From: Leisingera aquimarina DSM 24565 | Lineage (GTDB): Bacteria > Pseudomonadota > Alphaproteobacteria > Rhodobacterales > Rhodobacteraceae | Length of the DNA: 64,000 nt | Direction of reading: 5' to 3' | NCBI RefSeq assembly: GCF_000473165.1 | Contig: NZ_KI421504.1 | Coordinates: 1,873,437-1,937,436 of the forward strand | In this document: positions 61,662 to 64,000 of the stretch, piece after piece | Layout: every line of letters starts with the position of its first letter | How positions within the stretch are numbered: the first letter of the stretch is position 1 | Program-made: the position numbers and the translations under genes | The notes under the pieces: model-generated | The model's database searches: none | Told to the model about the DNA's origin: nothing | What the model saw: the letters and a program-made list of their open reading frames with translations, nothing else

Positions 61662-62477
61662 ATGCGCAGACTGGTTCTGGGGGTATTGGCACTGGCACTG
61701 GCAACAGGGTGCGGGCGCCCGCCGGACAGGGCCGTCAGCACGCCCGAAGTCACCCGCACTGAGCCTGCCAATGCGCGGTTGTCCGGGGTGCGGACCTACC
61801 CCCGGTTCGGCGACCGTGATCCGCATGATTGGGAGGGGCGCAAGCCTTGGTCTTATCCTGTTCACGGCATCGATGTCTCGCGCTATCAGGGAGAGATCGA
61901 CTGGCGCAAGGTGCGCCGGTCAGGGGTGTCCTTTGTCTATATCAAGGCAACCGAAGGCGGCGATCATACGGACGCCAGGTTCCGAGATAACTGGCGCGGG
62001 GCACTTGCAGCGGGGCTCAAACGCGGCGCCTATCATTACTATTACTTCTGCCGCCCGGCAGCGGAGCAGGCCCGCTGGTTCATCCGCAATGTGCCAAGGG
62101 ATCCGAACGCGCTGCCGCCGGTGCTGGACATGGAGTGGAATCACCGCTCCCGCACCTGCAAGCTGCGCCCTGACGGCGCTAAGGTGCGGGCCGAGGCACG
62201 CAAGTTCCTGAACATCCTGGAGCGCTATTATGGCAAGCGCCCGGTGGTCTATACGACGGTGGATTTCTACCGCGACACCGGCATCGGCCGTCTCAGCGGC
62301 ACCGAATTCTGGCTGCGCTCCGTGGCGAGCCATCCGCGCAAGGTCTACCCGGGCGAAAACTGGAGTTTCTGGCAATACTCCGGCACCGGAGAGGTGCCGG
62401 GGGTTGCGGGCGACGTGGACCTCAATACCTTCCGCGGCAGCCAGGAGAGCTGGATGAGGTGGTCGGGGCAGATCTAG
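61662..62477 (+). CDS. GH25 lysozyme-type lipoprotein
   Basis: A 271-aa muramidase-like protein. The lipobox ATGC (Cys18) makes it a lipoprotein. The GH25 domain (~65-265) has GIDVSRYQGEIDW, FVYIKATEGG, PVLDMEW with the catalytic Asp/Glu pair, and the closing FWQYSGTGEVPG. It cleaves the glycan backbone of peptidoglycan in the periplasm. The start at 61662 follows AGGGAG; the frame continues to 61599. Confidence 0.92.
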   Translation: MRRLVLGVLALALATGCGRPPDRAVSTPEVTRTEPANARLSGVRTYPRFGDRDPHDWEGRKPWSYPVHGIDVSRYQGEIDWRKVRRSGVSFVYIKATEGGDHTDARFRDNWRGALAAGLKRGAYHYYYFCRPAAEQARWFIRNVPRDPNALPPVLDMEWNHRSRTCKLRPDGAKVRAEARKFLNILERYYGKRPVVYTTVDFYRDTGIGRLSGTEFWLRSVASHPRKVYPGENWSFWQYSGTGEVPGVAGDVDLNTFRGSQESWMRWSGQI

Positions 62478-62490
62478 AGCAGGAAGGAAT

Positions 62491-62553
62491 GGGGCTTCGC
62501 CCCCTCGCGCCTTGGGCGCTCACCCCCAGAGTATTTGAAACCAGAAAGAAGCC
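62491..62553 (+). repeat. Dispersed repeat family 2, copy 2
   Basis: GGGGCTTCGCCCC, a GCGCC/GGCGC hairpin, CACCCCCAGAGTATTT, then ACCAGAAAGAAGCC. Same architecture as the minus-strand copy at 11311-11376. It lies 13 nt past the GH25 stop. Confidence 0.7.
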
Positions 62554-62704
62554 TGCTTCTTCTGGCTGCAAATATCTACCGTGTTGCTTCGGTCAATACC
62601 TTGCACACCTTGAGCCTGGGCAAGGAGCGTGAAGACCTCAGATATCGGAACGCTCTTTGTCCAGGTGATTTCTGTAGAGCTGTCGTTCGTCTCTTGCACG
62701 GAGA

Positions 62705-63070
62705 ATGCCGACGAGAGCCCAACCTGTGAATTGGATACGCGCGCTGAACCAGTTCATCGAATGGCGCGGCGCACCCAGGACAATTCGAGTCGATAACGGC
62801 CCGGAGCATGTCAGCGGAACGCTCATGGAGTGGGCTGAGAACAGGGGCATCACCCTGGCCTATATCCAGCCTGGCAAGCCCCAGCACAACGCCTATGTCG
62901 AGCGCTGCAACCGGACGGTCCGGCACGAATGGCTTGGTCTCTACATCTTCGAAAGCATCGAGGAGGTGCGGCAGATTGCCACCGAGTGGCTGTGGTCCTG
63001 CAACAACGAACGCCCCAACATGGGCAACGGAGGGATGACACCTGCACAGAAACTAAGATTGGCCGCGTAA
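62705..63070 (+). pseudogene. IS3-family transposase, C-terminal remnant
   Basis: About 120 codons of the integrase core's second half: IRALNQFIEWRGAPRTIRVD with the middle Asp, then PQHNAYVERCNRTVRHEW with the catalytic Glu, and the closing NNERPNMGNGGMTPAQKLRLA. The first Asp, the rest of OrfB, and OrfA are missing, so it is a 5'-truncated, dead copy. GGGGGGATTACC after the stop may be the right end of the element. Confidence 0.85.
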
Positions 63071-63242
63071 AATTCTATGACCAAGCCCCCGCAAAAATGG
63101 GGGGATTACCATGCCAAAGGTGGTCGTCAAGAAAAAGCGCGGGTTGATTTCGTCGCTCTGTGCCGAAGCCTAGGTGCTTTAGTATGGCTAGAGACAGAGT
63201 TTTCGAGCCAATTTCAGGGCTGAGCTGATGCTTTACTGGCAT

Positions 63243-63608
63243 TCAGGATGTTGCTGATGTGCAGAACATATACCAAAGGTCGTGCTGCCAATCGCCGTTG
63301 GGTGTAGCTGTGTTGATCATGTATCTTTTCAGACCTGTGTCGACATAAGCTGGTTCTCGACATTTGACCCGAACCGGGTGTTTCCCGGTGTCGTTGTAGA
63401 GAACTGTTCCGTTCGCATCTGTTTCAACCAGTTTGATGACCACTTCAAAGTCGAAATCTTCCTCTCTGGCGACCTGATACTGGGTCGCGCTCAATCGAAC
63501 CATGGTGGCGTCCGGGAAACTGGCAGTGTGGAAGATTATCTGTTGGGCCGCACTAGGCGCAGCAACAAGAAGAAGGCCAACCACTATTGGAAGGATATAC
63601 ATATCCAA
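63243..63608 (-). CDS. Hypothetical secreted protein, 121 aa
   Basis: A signal peptide (YILPIVVGLLLVAAPSAAQQ, ~4-23) with a likely cut after AAQ. The mature ~98 residues are beta-rich with two Cys that could bridge (VKCREP, MFCTS). No family recognised. It is AT-richer than the core genes to the left, which, with the IS remnant, marks an accessory region. Confidence 0.6.
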   Translation of the reverse strand: MDMYILPIVVGLLLVAAPSAAQQIIFHTASFPDATMVRLSATQYQVAREEDFDFEVVIKLVETDANGTVLYNDTGKHPVRVKCREPAYVDTGLKRYMINTATPNGDWQHDLWYMFCTSATS

Positions 63609-64000
63609 ACTCCCGCAGCGCTCGCCTCATGGCAACAATAGCACAAACTGCCGCTGCGCACGATTCATAAATTCGAAACTTAAGGAGCTATTCCTATTTC
63701 ACGTGCGCCCGCGCTGGAGCCAGATGCCGCAGGTAGGTGCCAGATTGCTCAACAAACGGAGTACTTTCGGAGCTGTTGCGCCGGCAGTGCGGCTGAGCCA
63801 TCCGAAAAGACGTGGCGGCTGGTAATCTGCTCCGAGGTCCACCGGGAGCACGCACAGCAGCTGCGTGTTTGCCTGTGGGCGGAATCGGCGCGACTGCATT
63901 ATTTGCTTAACCGACATAGGTACAGCTATGGGGCGAGAAAAGGGATCTGAGCTACCCCCGAATTTCGGACACTGACGTGAGCTACGATTTGCTGTCTGCT
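63609..64000. other. Right-edge interval without a supported gene
   Basis: Short open frames only, none with a ribosome-binding site or recognisable product. TGAGCTAC occurs twice near the edge (about 63947 and 63973) next to GAATTTC, which could be the start of another mobile element beyond the window; unproven. Confidence 0.35.

Noticed and set aside
63699-63917. 72-codon minus-strand frame near the right edge
   Set aside because: No ribosome-binding site, family or composition support.
63947-63990. TGAGCTAC...GAATTTC as an insertion-sequence end
   Set aside because: It looks like an IS terminal repeat, but the partner end and transposase are outside the window, so it cannot be supported.

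Overview
This window is chromosomal DNA of a Roseobacter-group alphaproteobacterium (Rhodobacterales; Leisingera, Phaeobacter or Ruegeria is the likely neighbourhood). The assignment rests on gene content and order: rpsU divergent from COQ9, the TrcR-type DUF1013 regulator, dnaX-ybaB-recR, hemN/fnrL next to uspA-ccoNOQP-ccoGHIS, a stand-alone prephenate dehydratase, and membrane-bound CycM. GC is high, genes are dense on both strands, and no tRNA, rRNA, CRISPR array or prophage was seen.

Layout. 1-7.3 kb: end of a GNAT gene, an MscS channel, an RTX protein, alanine dehydrogenase with a divergent Lrp regulator, PPK2, and a CAP-RTX protein. 7.3-8.0 kb is non-coding. 8.0-15.4 kb: rpsU, COQ9, a quinone oxidoreductase, DUF2189, RNase T2, TrcR, and an orphan hybrid histidine kinase. 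15.5-18.3 kb: a LysR regulator divergent from a translationally coupled 2OG-hydroxylase/threonine-aldolase pair. 18.4-22.2 kb: recR, ybaB, dnaX. 22.4-30.1 kb: a phosphatase, a cobalamin riboswitch with a DUF1636 gene, a TetR/hydrolase pair with a long palindromic operator, NudC, a CpdB-like phosphoesterase, SRP RNA, and pheA. 30.2-37.1 kb: cycM, a DUF333 lipoprotein, and the yejABEF peptide importer. 37.4-55.0 kb: the micro-oxic respiration block (hemN, fnrL, usp, ccoNOQP, DUF2270, ccoGHIS) with four FNR boxes. A LysR/SHMT-like pair and an AT-richer AbiV-like gene interrupt it. 55.2-62.5 kb: a SPOR-tagged DD-carboxypeptidase, a CHMI-like protein, a HAD hydrolase, clpS, an RsmC-like methyltransferase, an SDR, hemF, and a GH25 lysozyme. 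62.5-64 kb: an IS3 remnant and an AT-richer accessory edge.

How it works together. FnrL is predicted to switch on the high-affinity cbb3 oxidase (ccoNOQP), its assembly and copper-loading genes (ccoGHIS) and oxygen-independent haem synthesis (hemN). The oxygen-dependent alternative hemF lies about 22 kb away. DUF2270 carries its own FNR box and may belong to the regulon.

The most unusual signal is non-coding. It is a family of dispersed, multi-hairpin extragenic elements with CTCCCGC/GCGGGAG ends and variable but self-complementary arms: three full copies and three truncated ones. A second repeat family and two sets of tandem perfect palindromes also occur. The best gene-level leads are the hydroxylase/aldolase cassette, an SHMT homologue lacking the catalytic glutamate, and the riboswitch-controlled DUF1636 gene.
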